A program made the translations under genes and the position numbers. Below the pieces are notes generated by a model. The model worked only from the letters and a program-made list of their open reading frames with translations. It ran no database searches and was not told the DNA's origin. From the NCBI GenBank assembly GCA_031772625.1, contig CM062817.1, forward strand, positions 891,112,184 to 891,176,183: a DNA stretch of 64,000 nucleotides, read 5' to 3'. The stretch is from Pinus tabuliformis. Its lineage: Eukaryota > Streptophyta > Pinopsida > Pinales > Pinaceae. Below, piece after piece: positions 34,308-46,100 of this stretch (the stretch's first letter is position 1; each line of letters begins with the position of its first letter).

Positions 34308-36239
34308 TTATTTTTGGATATTTTGGTTTTGAAATGATACTTCAGAACCTTTATTGACTTTGAGAGATTCTTCCTCAGAAATGCTTGGTTGTTGAACACT
34401 TGTAGAAGGTTGATCTAAGATTCTACCTGATCTGAGTTGTACTTCATTGAGAGGAACAACAATATAGGTAGGGAATGGTTGACCTTCCATCATGTAAGCA
34501 TTTTGAGGGTTCCTATTATTTGGATTTGGTAATGGCTGAGAGGGAAGTTGATTTGATTTCTGCTGGGATTGAAGCGAGAGTTGAGAATTTTGATTTTGTG
34601 GAGGAGGTTGTTGTTGTTGAGGGTATGGCAATGATAGTTGTTGACCTTGATTTGGAAGTTGTGGAGCTTGCTGATTCTGAAATGATGGAGGATATTGATA
34701 GAATTGAGCAAATCTCCCATAAGGATTTTGCATGCTTTGCATCCATGCTTGAAAAGCATTTTGAGGTTGAGGCCAAGATTGTTGCCAAGGATTCCAATTT
34801 GGTTGGGGTTGAGAATTCATAGAGTTATTAAACCCTTGATTCTGTTGCCCTTGCCAAGGTCTCCTTGCAATAAAACAGAGAGATTCAAGTGTACTTGGAT
34901 CCTCTTGAAAGACTGCTTTGAGGCCAGGTATTGAAGGACAATCCTTGGTCTCATGAGTTTCTGAGCAAATTACACATGTTTCTACAACGTGTGCATCTAA
35001 GGGACATTCCCTTAAAGCATGTTTCTTTCTACATTTCGGGCAAAAGATAGCCAAAGCCTCAGCTTCTGCTTTTTGTTTATTGTGAATCTTAAGGGTATCT
35101 AGTTGTTCACTAAGACTCCCTAAGATGTCAGTTTTAAATTCATCAAGCATATTGCCGATTTCAGCCCTACTTACTGATCCTGTTGCAGATTTATTTGCCC
35201 TACGGAGAGAAGGATCTCTAGGCCCTTTTTGAGTTTTTGATTTGCCCCTTGAGAGATGGATACAGAGTTCTGCTATATCATTGAGTGAAAGTTGAGAAAT
35301 ATTCCCTTTCCCCATCATGTTTAGGATATCTATCCATTCATCCCTAATGGCTTTTAATAAGAGGGCTTTTAAGGTCTCTTCATCCAAGCTACTCATTTTT
35401 GCTCTTTTCAAGTTATATTGAAATCTTTCAAGTAAATCTTCTAAGCTCTCATCTTCTCTTTGTATCATTTTAAAAACCTCGTCCTTGTGATTAGTAGGCA
35501 TACAATAGTCCAAATACCTATCCAAAAATGTCTGTTTCATTTCATCCCAAGACCTAATGGATTGAGTGAGTAACCCCATGAACCATTTCAAGGCTTGATC
35601 CTTCATTGTTGAAGGGAACAATTTTAGTTTCTGGGAGTCATCCAGGTAGTCATAAGTTCGACACACCACTTCAAACTCAAACAAAAATGTTTCAGGGTCC
35701 TCAGTTCTTAACCCATGGAAATTTGGGAGGACAGATGGTGATATGTTTTTCATAGTGGCTTGGGAATCCTCATTAACAATGGGAAACCCAAATGAATTAT
35801 CCCCATCTCTATTTCCTCCTCCAAGGGGACCTCTACCTCCATTATTGTTTTTATTTCCTCCTCCTCCTCTACCTCTACCTCTACCACCTCCTTCTTCCTC
35901 TGCCATGATGGTTCTCCTAGGGATTTCAAAATATTCTGGTTCTTCTACAAAAGGTGAATGAGAAGAGATTTCTCCTTCTTCTTCAGATGATTCCACTTCC
36001 TCAATGACAATTGGTTTTTCTGTAGGAGAAAGAGAAGAGTCTCTTCCTAGTTCAAATTCAATAGAAGGTGTAGGAGAGTCAACTCTTGGCTCTTGAATTC
36101 CAGGAATTCTAGGACTAGGAGTGTCGGTTGGAGATAAGGGGGATGTCTCTTGTCTATCCCTTGAAGCAGATGGACTTGTAAAAATTGAACTTCGAGCTCT
36201 AGCTAAAAACCTTCCTCTAGAATCTCTAGCTCTATGCAT
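34308..36239 (-). CDS. Element A gag
   Basis: 643 codons, intact, from ATG 36239. It starts with an Arg/Ser-rich segment and a Gly-Arg-Gly-Arg tract (about residues 115-150). The capsid (about 165-330) has Pro-Asn-Phe-His-Gly, Leu-Lys-Trp-Phe and Phe-Leu-Asp-Arg-Tyr motifs of Retrotrans_gag. Two zinc knuckles of the C-x2-C-x3-H-x4-C kind follow (Cys-Pro-Lys-Cys...Cys and Cys-Val-Ile-Cys...Cys, near 35040 and 34960), then a long Gln/Pro-rich tail. The stop TAA at 34308-34310 precedes protease in the same frame. It may be a mutation of a joined gag-pol frame or a readthrough site. Confidence 0.93.
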   Translation of the reverse strand: MHRARDSRGRFLARARSSIFTSPSASRDRQETSPLSPTDTPSPRIPGIQEPRVDSPTPSIEFELGRDSSLSPTEKPIVIEEVESSEEEGEISSHSPFVEEPEYFEIPRRTIMAEEEGGGRGRGRGGGGNKNNNGGRGPLGGGNRDGDNSFGFPIVNEDSQATMKNISPSVLPNFHGLRTEDPETFLFEFEVVCRTYDYLDDSQKLKLFPSTMKDQALKWFMGLLTQSIRSWDEMKQTFLDRYLDYCMPTNHKDEVFKMIQREDESLEDLLERFQYNLKRAKMSSLDEETLKALLLKAIRDEWIDILNMMGKGNISQLSLNDIAELCIHLSRGKSKTQKGPRDPSLRRANKSATGSVSRAEIGNMLDEFKTDILGSLSEQLDTLKIHNKQKAEAEALAIFCPKCRKKHALRECPLDAHVVETCVICSETHETKDCPSIPGLKAVFQEDPSTLESLCFIARRPWQGQQNQGFNNSMNSQPQPNWNPWQQSWPQPQNAFQAWMQSMQNPYGRFAQFYQYPPSFQNQQAPQLPNQGQQLSLPYPQQQQPPPQNQNSQLSLQSQQKSNQLPSQPLPNPNNRNPQNAYMMEGQPFPTYIVVPLNEVQLRSGRILDQPSTSVQQPSISEEESLKVNKGSEVSFQNQNIQK

Positions 36240-36478
36240 GTCATTTTTTATTATTTTTCTTCAAGTCAAGTTAATAGTTCTTTTTCTGATCTTCCAGTTC
36301 ACTCTAGGTGCAAGAAGAGAGCATACTCAAGAAACTATCAAATCAATAACTTTCTCTTTTCTGATCCTCCAGATCACCTTGCAGTGCAAGAGGAGAGCAT
36401 ACTTTGATAGGTTATCAACTTCTTTCCTTGAAATTTTTATGTTTTTTTTTTTTAAGAATATGGCTACTTAATTTCACT

Positions 36479-36496
36479 TCCCCGGCAACGGCGCCA
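36479..36496 (-). promoter_or_regulatory. Primer binding site of element A
   Basis: Reads TGGCGCCGTTGCCGGGGA on the minus strand, three bases inside the LTR. This is the Athila-type site (tRNA-Asp). Confidence 0.95.
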
Positions 36497-36499
36497 AAA

Positions 36500-38323
36500 T
36501 GTTTAGTCAATTTAGTGTTTCTAAATTGATGTCATTAATTGTCAACCCGGGGCTCGTAAGCTGATGAAGTGAAGGTGTACTATATGTACTTAAGCAACCT
36601 CTTAGAGCTTTTTGTCGTTTGGGGTGTTGTTTGTGGTTAATTTATCTTCCTAAGATGGAGTGATGATTTTATAAACAGATGAGTGATAGTGTGTGTAAGG
36701 TGAATTCTAGATGAGTGAGGGTGTGTGATTGGTGGTTTCTAATTACTTGGTGAAAAGGAAAAGCTTGAAAGAAATAAATAACTTGAAATGAACTGAAAGC
36801 AAAGAACCACTTTCTAATGGCATTAGTCACTACTCATGTTGCTGCAAATAAAAAAAGATAAGAAAATCACTTCAAAGACCAATGATAATGTTTATCTCTT
36901 TCTAACTCTCTGCTTCTAACACATAGTACTGTGTAAAACACGATTAGGAAGTAGCTAAAGATAAGTCTAAGAAATGATAAAAAAAAGAGAAAAATATACT
37001 TTAAAGACTAGTTATAATGTTCAGCTCTCTCTAACTCTCTGCTTCTAACATATGGTACTATGTAAAGCACGATTAGAAAGCAGTTAAAGATTAGTCTAAA
37101 AAGTACTCAAAGCCAGCTATAATTCATTAGTATTATGCTCTCTTAAAGATAAACAGTTTATGATAAAGAGACCATTAATCAGTTAGCATACAACTTGAGA
37201 AACTAAACTAAAAGCTAAACTAGAAAACAGAGAAAAAGGCAGCACTATGAATAAGACAACTGAAACTACCACTAGATATAAAGCAAATACACAAACACAC
37301 ACACAATCCTGGGTTTAAAAACCTGCAAAAAGAATACTGATCAGTTTAAAATGAATGTTGGAAATAAAATGACATGAAATCAAACTATTATACATGAAAA
37401 AAAACAAAGATTGCTGAAAGCATGGAAATGAAACAAAACACTATGTACACGGGCTGTCACAGATGGGGGCCCTCCATCCACGCAGCCAACTTGAAAGATC
37501 AGCTACTAAAAAGTGAACAGAACAGCACTGTCTTCTATTACTCCATATGCAGAAAATTACAGTCAAGAGTGCTAGAACAGCACTATCAAAACAGAGTCTT
37601 GAAATGCACTAAAATTATAACAAGTTCATAAAACACAGCAACTCAAAAGTAACATTAAGCGTACACAGACGCTAGTTTTTATAGGCATCTAAACGATTGC
37701 CTAATGCATAAAGCTAGAAACTGAAAATTAACTAATCTGTCATGCGTAATAAAGGTTCAGCAACACGTCATGAGCCTCGTGGATGAGCTGGAGGTTCTGG
37801 TCGTTATGGGAATTGAATCCAGGGTTGGATTATGTTTCCCACAACCTGCGTAACACGGACAAATCGCCAGTTGCATTGACGTGACCCAACAGCTTACACA
37901 ACACTGTTTAAGCTGCCTTTGTTGACCGTGGCTTGACCCTCGTTGACCGGAGGTGTAGATGATGTGGCTGACCGAACCAATAGCACAGGAACCTTGAGCA
38001 CCTTTATTCCCACATGCCCATGTGGCTCGTTTTGCAAAATGACACGTGGAACCTTGAGATTAACAAAAAGGCTGCGGAATCACCAGATGGCTGCGGAATC
38101 GCTGAATGGCTACGGAATTGCCAGACAGCTGCGGAATCTCTGTAAATATGTCAAAATCTAAACAAAACAGTCACACATTAGCAAAGTTCATTTAATCATG
38201 CTTAAAGACATCAAATGTAATGATCTGGGTAGGTTTACAAGGAAAATAAGGCAAAAGAGAGAGATGAGTGAGGGAAAACTGTAGGTAATGATGGATAATC
38301 AAGTGCAAGTTAGAGGCTCTACA
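36500..38323 (-). repeat. 5' LTR of element A
   Basis: 1824 bp, partner of 25802-27624, with the same internal tandem repeats. It ends 10 bases before the stop codon of the B antisense gene. Confidence 0.95.
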
Positions 38324-38333
38324 GTACCCTAGT

Positions 38334-39567
38334 CTAATGATGCTCGTGATAGCAGGTCACAACCTGTGCGATCATGCGTAAGAGACAAGTCCATCGTCTG
38401 GGCACACTAGTAGTGTGCCGCTGTAACTGCAAAGGTAGCTCGTCGATCCTCACATCTGGAATACCGAGAGTAAGGCTCTCAACCTGCTCCTGCACAGCTG
38501 TAAGAGTCTCGGCCACATCAAGGTCACGAAGAATAACCCTTCCGGCTGCCTCTCCTATTGGGGCAACAACTGGTACTCTTAGGCGAACTACTGGACGAAC
38601 AGGACCAAAATCTGCATGTACACATGAGTTTGATTAGAGTCTTGATAGAACAAAGTAGAAGGACATTATAAACAAAAAGAGTAAACAACAATATGGTCAG
38701 AGATTTACCAATAACACCCCACTGCTCGCCATCCGGTAGTACCAAATTTGGATCACCCCGGAAGTCCATGCCAGCATATGGATACTCGGAATAAACCATC
38801 TCCTGACGATCAAACCACCTGAAGAAGGTATCAGAAAATGAAATCTGAGACTGACCAGCATGCCTAGACATATGGTAAACCCATCTCTGCGTACGTGGTT
38901 CAGTAGGAGAAGGAAAATCGAGTGCAATGTATTGCGGCTGCATCAGTGGTATCTTCTCCAAGGCAAAGGCGGTCAAAATAGAACCGAACCCAAATTTCTT
39001 CAACCTCCCGTTCTTTATCTTGGTCAGCTATTCTTTCATTACAAGAAGTACTGCGTCGCACCAGTTGAACACCTTCGGTTGGAGGCATTCCAAGGCATGC
39101 TGCATATAGGATCTGTTGGCTACATGAAGAGATGCGCTGCCGGCCATCCTACCAAAAGTAAATAGGATAGTCCTAAGGGACCTATCAGTGACATCACGGA
39201 TGATGATCTTGTCGTCTTTACTCGGCTGAGATCCTTCCCTGCAATACTGGCGGACATAATCTCTCACAGAATCACCTCCTCGGGTCGAACCTGACAAAGA
39301 GATGGGGGCACCCCGCCTCGACAAGCCAGTCAAGAAATAGATGTCTGCTGCATTCAAGGGGATAGATTTGCCCCTAATCTGGAAAACCTGGTTGATAGGA
39401 TCCCAAGAGTCAATCAAATACTTCAGTAAGTTAATCTGTTGTCTCATGCTAGAGATGCGGAAGAACTTCAGCAAGCCGCAATTCCGCAGCGCGTTCACTG
39501 TAACAGGATCATGTAGGGCAATCATGTCCTCTTCTTCATGTTCTCATTCTCGCCATGTAAGGGTCAT
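38334..39567 (-). pseudogene. Spliced gene antisense to pol in element B
   Basis: Two exons on the minus strand: 39567-38709 and 38611-38334. The intron (38708-38612, 97 bases) has GGTAAATCT at the donor and ACATGCAG at the acceptor and joins the frames (Val-Ile, then Asp-Phe-Gly-Pro-Val-Arg-Pro). The product would be about 378 residues. N-terminal residues 20-95 have the pattern Leu-Lys-Phe-Phe, Leu-x-x-Ser-Trp-Asp, Ile-Tyr-Phe-Leu-Thr-Gly-Leu-Ser, like the plant mobile domain (inferred). Only two stops: TGA at codon 8 and TAG at 39028-39030. The D copy has the same structure. Antisense ORFs downstream of pol are known in Tat elements; a function is not. Confidence 0.8.
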
Positions 39568-42089
39568 TTTGCTCCAAGATCTCTGAAAAAACAAACAAGA
39601 GAGGAGATTAGATCCTGATTTTGATGAGAAACAGGAAAAAATTCCACCAAAAACTGTGCAACAAATCCTCTTTCTGCGCCCAACGCACCTGCAGCAGTGT
39701 TACAGGTGCGTTGAATGTCAAACTGCCTTCATACAGGCCAACATTCAACGCAGGTTTCGATGTGCTCAGGGTGCGTTGATGGCAGAACGAATCCATCAAA
39801 CCCCAGGGACTCAGAAAATCAGGGAATAAAGCACAGAATGCAAAAAGGAAACCATGAAATGAAAGAGCTTAGGTTTAGCTCCTACCTGGTCCAGACGGCG
39901 CCGAGAATCATCCACAGAATCTCCCGAAATCAGCTGATGAAAATCAAGGGGGAAAACACCTCCAAAGCTCCAACAAACCAAGTTCAAATGAAATGGTAAA
40001 ATGAGAGGTAAAAAACACTTTTTAAATACTTTTACGTAGTTCAAAGTAAAGTATTAGCGTTTTAATCTCATTTTCAAAGCAAATATTGTTCATTTCTAAC
40101 TAGTTTGATGAAGCAGTTGAAAAATACAGTATTATCTTTGGAAGGAAAAAGCTATTTATGGTAAAAAAATCAAAGCAAGACCATAAGATCGAGTAGTTTT
40201 TAGCGCATAGTTCAAGCTCGTTAAAAAATAAACATAAGACCGAGCAAATGTTTCCACCCGCGTTTAAGCTCGTTAAAAAATGAACTATCCCCCCGGTAAA
40301 TAACCACCATGAGTGAAGCATTTTCAGCCATTAAAGCCTTGGTCGTGTTTGCATCGTCACCTCCACTTTTCCATTGGCCGATCATTCACCTCCATTTGAT
40401 TGTTTACCAATTTTGAGGAACAGCTGCGAAGAGTGATTTCACTAGCCATCCTTGTGACACTGTCGTGATTGGAAAATTCCAAACCTTACCTGGAATCGGC
40501 TGCTACCCTTTTTATCGCTCGTTCCTCAAAAGACGAGTCTTCTTTAAGCTCTTTTCAACTGACTCGTAAAATATGAAAATATTGCCGAGTTTTGGCCTTC
40601 TAGCTCATTAAAGCGACAGGAAGTGCTATCCCTCCTCTAGATTTTAATCTTTTTGGACCTGAGGGATTATTGCACAAAAAGATCGAGCGCTTGTTTTGTT
40701 CGGCTCGTTAAAGCTAATCGAAAATTCATCCCTTCTGTATTCTTTTATACTTTTTCGGACTTAAGGGATTAGATGACGAAAAAGGAATTTTGGAGTTACC
40801 TTTACGTACCTTTTCAGAATCTCTAAAAATGAAAAGGACCAAGTTATCTTTGTCGTTAGACACGTTAAAAAGATTAATAGTGACAAACTTGTCTTTAGGC
40901 GAGAACGAGTTTCACTATCGCTAGGCTCATTAAAACATAGCGATGGGTTTGCCCGAAGGGAAAATTATAGAACAAGCATATGTTATCCTCCTCAAGCTTG
41001 ACAAAAATAAATAGGTACTGGTCAACAATGACTAGGGAAAAATTGGGAAGAAAACTCAAAGAAACTTTATTGGTAGCAAGTTGCTCTTGAACATGACACT
41101 TCCACTCCATGCCTGAGCCGGGTTGGGTTGTTTCATTCACCGGTCACATCACCATGGTCACGCCATACCATCCACATTTGGGGTAAATGCTACCAATCCA
41201 TCACATAAGTGTCGCCGACATGTTCAAGAGAAGTCATCCAGAAAAGTCACCCGTGTCCCATCCACTACCGTACATTATACTTCATTCTTTCGTGACCGCC
41301 ACCCTGAACCATATATCACGAGATCGTTTTCACCTCCATCAAAATCATTTGCTCCATTCCGCGTCATTGATGTGGGATTCATTAAGGCCCTCCTTTGACG
41401 GATCGCTTCTTGTCGACATCAGCTCATTATCCAAGAAGTTGATTTAGGAACAACCCCTTCAGTACTTTGAAGCTTGCATGCCTCAATGGCAAGTTTCTCA
41501 CTTCCGGTGACAGGTATACATCAATGACCTTCAACCGAAAGATTTTGCGTGGTGTTCGACGCCAAGTCCTTTATTCACACCACGTGAATTGTACTGCAGT
41601 ACCTTGAGGGTCATTATCATTATCGGTGATTCCTCTCACGCTTGTTAATAGTTTACATCATTGACTGGTAATCAAGCGATGTCTTTCCATGTTCGACTTC
41701 AAAACATTTCTCACATGGATCGACTTGTACTTCGAGTGAAGATCAGACGAGATTGAAGACCCTGGATCTAGTTTCATCCATCCGGGCTGCGATATATATT
41801 CAGGAAAAATAAAGACATTGAAATGTACAGCATTGCAGCATAGATAATCATCCTACCAAAAGGATGATGACTTCATCAGAATCATCAGTCTACCATCAAA
41901 CGATTGTCTGTCCTATGTACATGAAAATGAATTTATAAAGCTCAGCATGGGAATTCCCGCCTCAGCTAGATCATGAAAACAGTATGAAGATAATGTATTG
42001 TATTGTATCTTATTACAGGTCTCCTCCCAGCATTGAAAGAACTTCGGATCCTCCTAATAAAGCATTTCACCCGATAAACGGCCTCATAC
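39568..42089 (+). mobile_element. 3' untranslated region of element B
   Basis: Noncoding. From about 40100 it aligns (reversed) with 51940-53990 of C and less well with 6000-7560 of D. It contains the hairpin array (40216-40944). The part 39680-39790 repeats short GCGTTGAATGTC-type motifs also found in the LTR and leader of this family. Short ORFs are not conserved among the copies. Confidence 0.7.
40216..40944 (+). other. Hairpin array of element B
   Basis: Hairpins by arms: GCTCG/CGAGC (40216-40220, 40241-40245); TTTTCA/TGAAAA (40552-40557, 40574-40579); ATCTTTTTG/CAAAAAGAT (40647-40655, 40675-40683); CTTTTTC/GAAAAAG (40750-40756, 40778-40784); CCTTTTCA/TGAAAAGG (40809-40816, 40830-40837); TTTGTCGTTA/TAGTGACAAA with two G-T pairs (40849-40858, 40878-40887); ATCGCTA/TAGCGAT (40917-40923, 40938-40944). 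Several loops contain CTCGTTAAAA or CTCATTAAAA. Confidence 0.8.
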
Positions 42090-42102
42090 TTTAGGGGGCA
42101 AC
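42090..42102 (+). promoter_or_regulatory. Polypurine tract of element B
   Basis: TTTAGGGGGCAAC directly before the 3' LTR. The same motif abuts the LTRs of C and D. Confidence 0.85.
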
Positions 42103-43142
42103 TGTTATAGACATTTTTGTGCCTTATAGCTCTAAGCATGAAATGTCCATAAACCAAGGGATCCTAAGTCCCTAAAGGTGTTGTTCCAGCTCCTAAAGAA
42201 ACAAGGTCAACAAATTACAGCGTCTCCCAGAAGTTCTCCACCAGAAACTGCTCAGAACTAGTCAAATCAGGATCATTTCAGCTGCTCCACTAGCTAGCTG
42301 CGTTGCAAAGCACCCAAATACACTGGCTAGGTGCGTTGCAATGCACTTGAATGCACTACCAGGGTGCGTTGAGCGGGAAATGACAAGTGGCAGAGTCATT
42401 CCACGAGGTGGAGAGACAATGGAAGCTTCCAGGATCTTCTCCAATGACACTTGCCTCACTGAATTTGACCAGTGATGAGTAGGAGGCTCTCAGTGTCCAA
42501 GTGGAAGCAAGAACTAACAGAGAGAGGCCACTAATCAATTCATGAGCTGACTCATCCCCTTTGCATACATCTATATATGGATCCCTCACCAAGAGATCTA
42601 GAGGCTGGAATTTTGTACATTGCAGAGAATTGTTGTTGGTTTTGAGATAAATATCAGAGTATTGGGTGATTTATGCTTTGTTGGAGGTGAAGAGGGGATT
42701 CTATGTTGGGAGGTTGATGATGGATCAGGAATCATCGGTTGTAACTCCTCTTGGGTCTTCTTGTTTTATCAATAAAACTATTTGAGTTTCTCCTACATGC
42801 TTGTATATCATTGAAGTTTGTTATATTTGTATGTTTAGCTTAAATCTGATCCTAAGCTATTTATGAACATAAATCCATGTCTTTGTGTAGTTTCTTTCTT
42901 CTGTGATCTTACAGGAACTTAGTGAAGCTGGGCAAGTAAGGGAGCAGGTAGCTGGAAGCTGTCAAAGAGGAGAGAGATTGGATCAAAGGACTAGCGCAAG
43001 ACACAGGTTGGTTCATCCTATTCCTCTTCGTTTATAGTTCATAAAGGAGAATACAAGAGTAGTTTTCCCTGTTTGTTTCTGAGGTCACTGTCACACCTCA
43101 GTGGGATAGGGTCGTTCTGAATAGACACTTTTCCCGTTAACA
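42103..43142 (+). repeat. 3' LTR of element B
   Basis: 1040 bp, TGTTATAGAC to CCGTTAACA, followed by the target duplication ATATG at 43143-43147. Confidence 0.95.
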
Positions 43143-46100
43143 ATATGGAACACGAGACATGTCCTCTTCCTCTTCTTGTGTCTTGGGACACTGTTCAGCA
43201 GATAACCTCACATCTACAAGAATAGGAACCTTCACCGGTTTACTATCCTGCATATTAAACCTCTGCAGTATTGTCTCGACATACTTCCTCTGGTTTAACC
43301 AGAGCTTCCTCTTTGACCGATCTCTTTTAATTTCCATGCCCAAAATATAGTTTGCAGCACCAAGATCTTTCATGTCGAATTTGGAGGAAATTGGGTCTTC
43401 AAATCCTGGATAATTTCTTTGTCATTTCCAACCAGCAACATATCATCCACATACAAGACCAGATAAATAACACGGTCACCAATTAATTTAAAATACACAC
43501 AATGATCTGCTTTGCTTCTGGTGAAGCCAAGTCCCCGTATAAATGTATCAAATTTCTGATACCACATCCTTGGTGACTGTTTTAACCCATACAGAGACTT
43601 CTTTAACTTGCATACCAGTTCTTTCTTACCCTTCACTGCAAAGCCTTCAGGTTGCTTCATGTAGATTTCCTCTTCCAAATCCCCGTGAAGAAATGTTGTC
43701 TTCACATCCATCTGTTCTACCTCAAAATCAAAAGCAACAGCAATAGATAAAAGTAATCTAATAGAAGTTACCTTGGCAACAGGAGAAAAAATATCACCAA
43801 AATCAATTCCCAGCACCTGGGAATAACCTTTTGCTACCAACCGAGCTTTGTATTTCTCCACCTTTCCTTCTGCATTCATCTTCTTCTTGAACACCCATTT
43901 GTTGCCAATGGGTTTCCTTCCAGCCGGAAACTCCACCAGATACCAAGCCTCATTTTTGTGCAAAGATGCCATTTCATCAACCATGGCCTCTTTCTAGAGT
44001 TTTCCATCCTCTGAATCCACTGCTTCCTTCATAGTTCTGGGATCATCATCAGTAACAGACAAAGCAAAATTTGAACTGAAAGCAGATGGACTATACATTT
44101 CTGGCTGCCTTCTTTCTCGAACTGATCTTCTCACAGCCAGAGTTTGTGGCTCTTCATCTTCTGATTCCTCCTCTGCTGCAGAGTCTGATTCTTCCTCCTT
44201 TGGCTCAAACTCTATCTTCTCAGGTTCCTTTGGTTGGACTTCATTTTGAATAAAATATTTTACCTCTCTGAACAACACATCTCGGCTGTACACAACCTTC
44301 CGTGTGATTGGGTTCCAAAGCTTATAACCCTTTAAACCATCCTTATACCCAATAAATATGCACTTTTCAGATTTACTATCCAACTTGGTTCATTTCTCCT
44401 TTGGAACATGTACATATGCATCACATCCAAATACCCTTAGATGTGAAAGAGAGGGTTTCTTACCATTCCATACTTCTTGTGGAGTCTTATCCTCCAACAC
44501 TGATGAAGGTGATCTGTTGATCAGGTAACATGCAGTATCCACCACCTCTACCCAGAATTCTTGTCCTAACCCGACACCATTGAGCATGCTTCTTGCCCTT
44601 TCCATCAATGTTTTGTTCATTCTTTCTGCGACTCCATTTTTCTGAGGTGTATATGGAGTAGTCTTCTGCCATGCTATACCACACTTCTTACAGAATTCTT
44701 CAAATTCCTTGCTGCAAAATTCTCCACCATTATCTGTCCTCAACACCTTTATCTTCTTATCTGTCTGATTTTCTACCAGAGCCTTAAATTCTTTAAACCT
44801 GTCAAAGACTTCAGATTTCTTCTTAAGGAAATATATCCATGTATTCCTTGAGAAGTCATCTATAAATGATACATAGTACACAGACTTACCTAGTGATGGA
44901 ACCTTCACAGGTCCAAACACATCACTGTGCACAAGCTCTAATATCTGTTTCGTCCTCTTACCACCAAAGGGGAAACTCACCCGATTCTGCTTCCCATATA
45001 CACAATTTTCACAGAAATCAAAATCCAGAGAGCTATTATTCATACCTTCTACCATACCTTTACCATGAAGTATTCGAAGGCCCTTCTCTCCAATATGTCC
45101 AAGCCTTTAATGCCACAACATGGTCTTCTCTCCAAAGACCACTAGATTCTCTACTCCATTTTCAGGAACCATAGAACTATTGCACCCATCAACAACAGTG
45201 CTACCTTGTAGCTTGTACAGAGTTCCAATCTGAACTCCCTGCATTAATATCAGTGCTCCTCGAACCATCTTGCAGGTATCTTTCTCGAACACCGTCTTTA
45301 CACCTGCATCATCCAACTTGCTTACAGAAATCAGATTTCTGGCCAATGCAGGAATATGTAGAACACCCGGAAGTGTTCTAACCCTTCCAACTTGCAACTT
45401 CAACTTTACTTTTCCCCGACCAATGATTCTAGCCTTCCTATCATCTCCTAAGAAGACATCACCACCATCGTATTTCTCATACTCGCAGAACCACTCTCTA
45501 TGAGGAGTGAAGTGAAAGGATGCACCTGAGTTAATCAACCATGTCTCATGATCTACATGTGTACTTGAAGAAGCCAAGTACACATCCCCACCTTCATCTG
45601 AGGTGGTTTTCGCCTCTGCAGAAGGAGCATCATCAGATCCCTTTCCTTTATCAAGAGCTTTAGATTTACAATCCCTTCTGAAGTGCCCTTCCTTTCTGCA
45701 TTTCCAGCACACCACCTTTGTAGGTTTTCCTGGAGATTTATATCTCCCGCTCGATGACTTATTCTTGTTTCTATTCTGGGACCGTCCTCGTACAGACAAG
45801 GCATCACCATTCTGGATTTCCATATTTTTCCGTCTCATCTCCTCCGTCAGCAAGGCTGAGACTATTTCATCAAACTGCAAAGCAGTTGCATTGCTACCTA
45901 TTACAATAACCAAACTATCCCACGAATCTGGTAGAGAACACAACAGACTGATGCACTTATCTTCATCTGAAATTTTAATATCAACAGATAATAACTGACT
46001 TACCACAGTATTAAACGCATTTAGATGCTCTGTCACCGAGTCTCCATCTTTCATCCTCAGGTTATACAGCTTTTTCCGCAGGAACAGTTTATTCACTAGA

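Larger units (their letters stand above)
25802..38323 (-). mobile_element. Element A: Athila-like Ty3/gypsy retrotransposon
   Basis: 12.5 kb with two LTRs of 1823 and 1824 bp, flanked by GTACA (25797-25801) and GTACC (38324-38328), a target duplication with one change. Minus-strand order: LTR, Athila-type primer site, gag, protease, RT, RNase H, integrase, about 1.1-kb spacer, an extra ORF, polypurine tract, LTR. I counted about 33 LTR differences (1.8%). Only three lesions hit the coding parts: TAA at 34308, a frameshift near 31720 and TAA at 28487. It is the youngest and best preserved element here. Confidence 0.95.
15687..43142 (+). mobile_element. Element B: Tat/Ogre-like Ty3/gypsy retrotransposon
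   Basis: Flanked by a perfect target duplication ATATG (15682-15686 and 43143-43147), with two 1040-bp LTRs. Without nested A it is about 14.9 kb. Order on plus: LTR, primer site, 1.7-kb leader, gag, protease, RT, decayed RNase H, integrase, extra RNase H, then a convergent spliced gene, a hairpin-rich 3' region, polypurine tract and LTR. This is the Tat/Ogre plan. Coding parts carry about ten stops or frameshifts. I counted about 28 LTR differences (2.7%). It is inserted at a Tyr-Ala codon pair in F reverse transcriptase. Confidence 0.95.

Noticed and set aside
34475-34822. Plus-strand ORF over A gag
   Set aside because: Antisense shadow of the Gln/Pro-rich gag tail.
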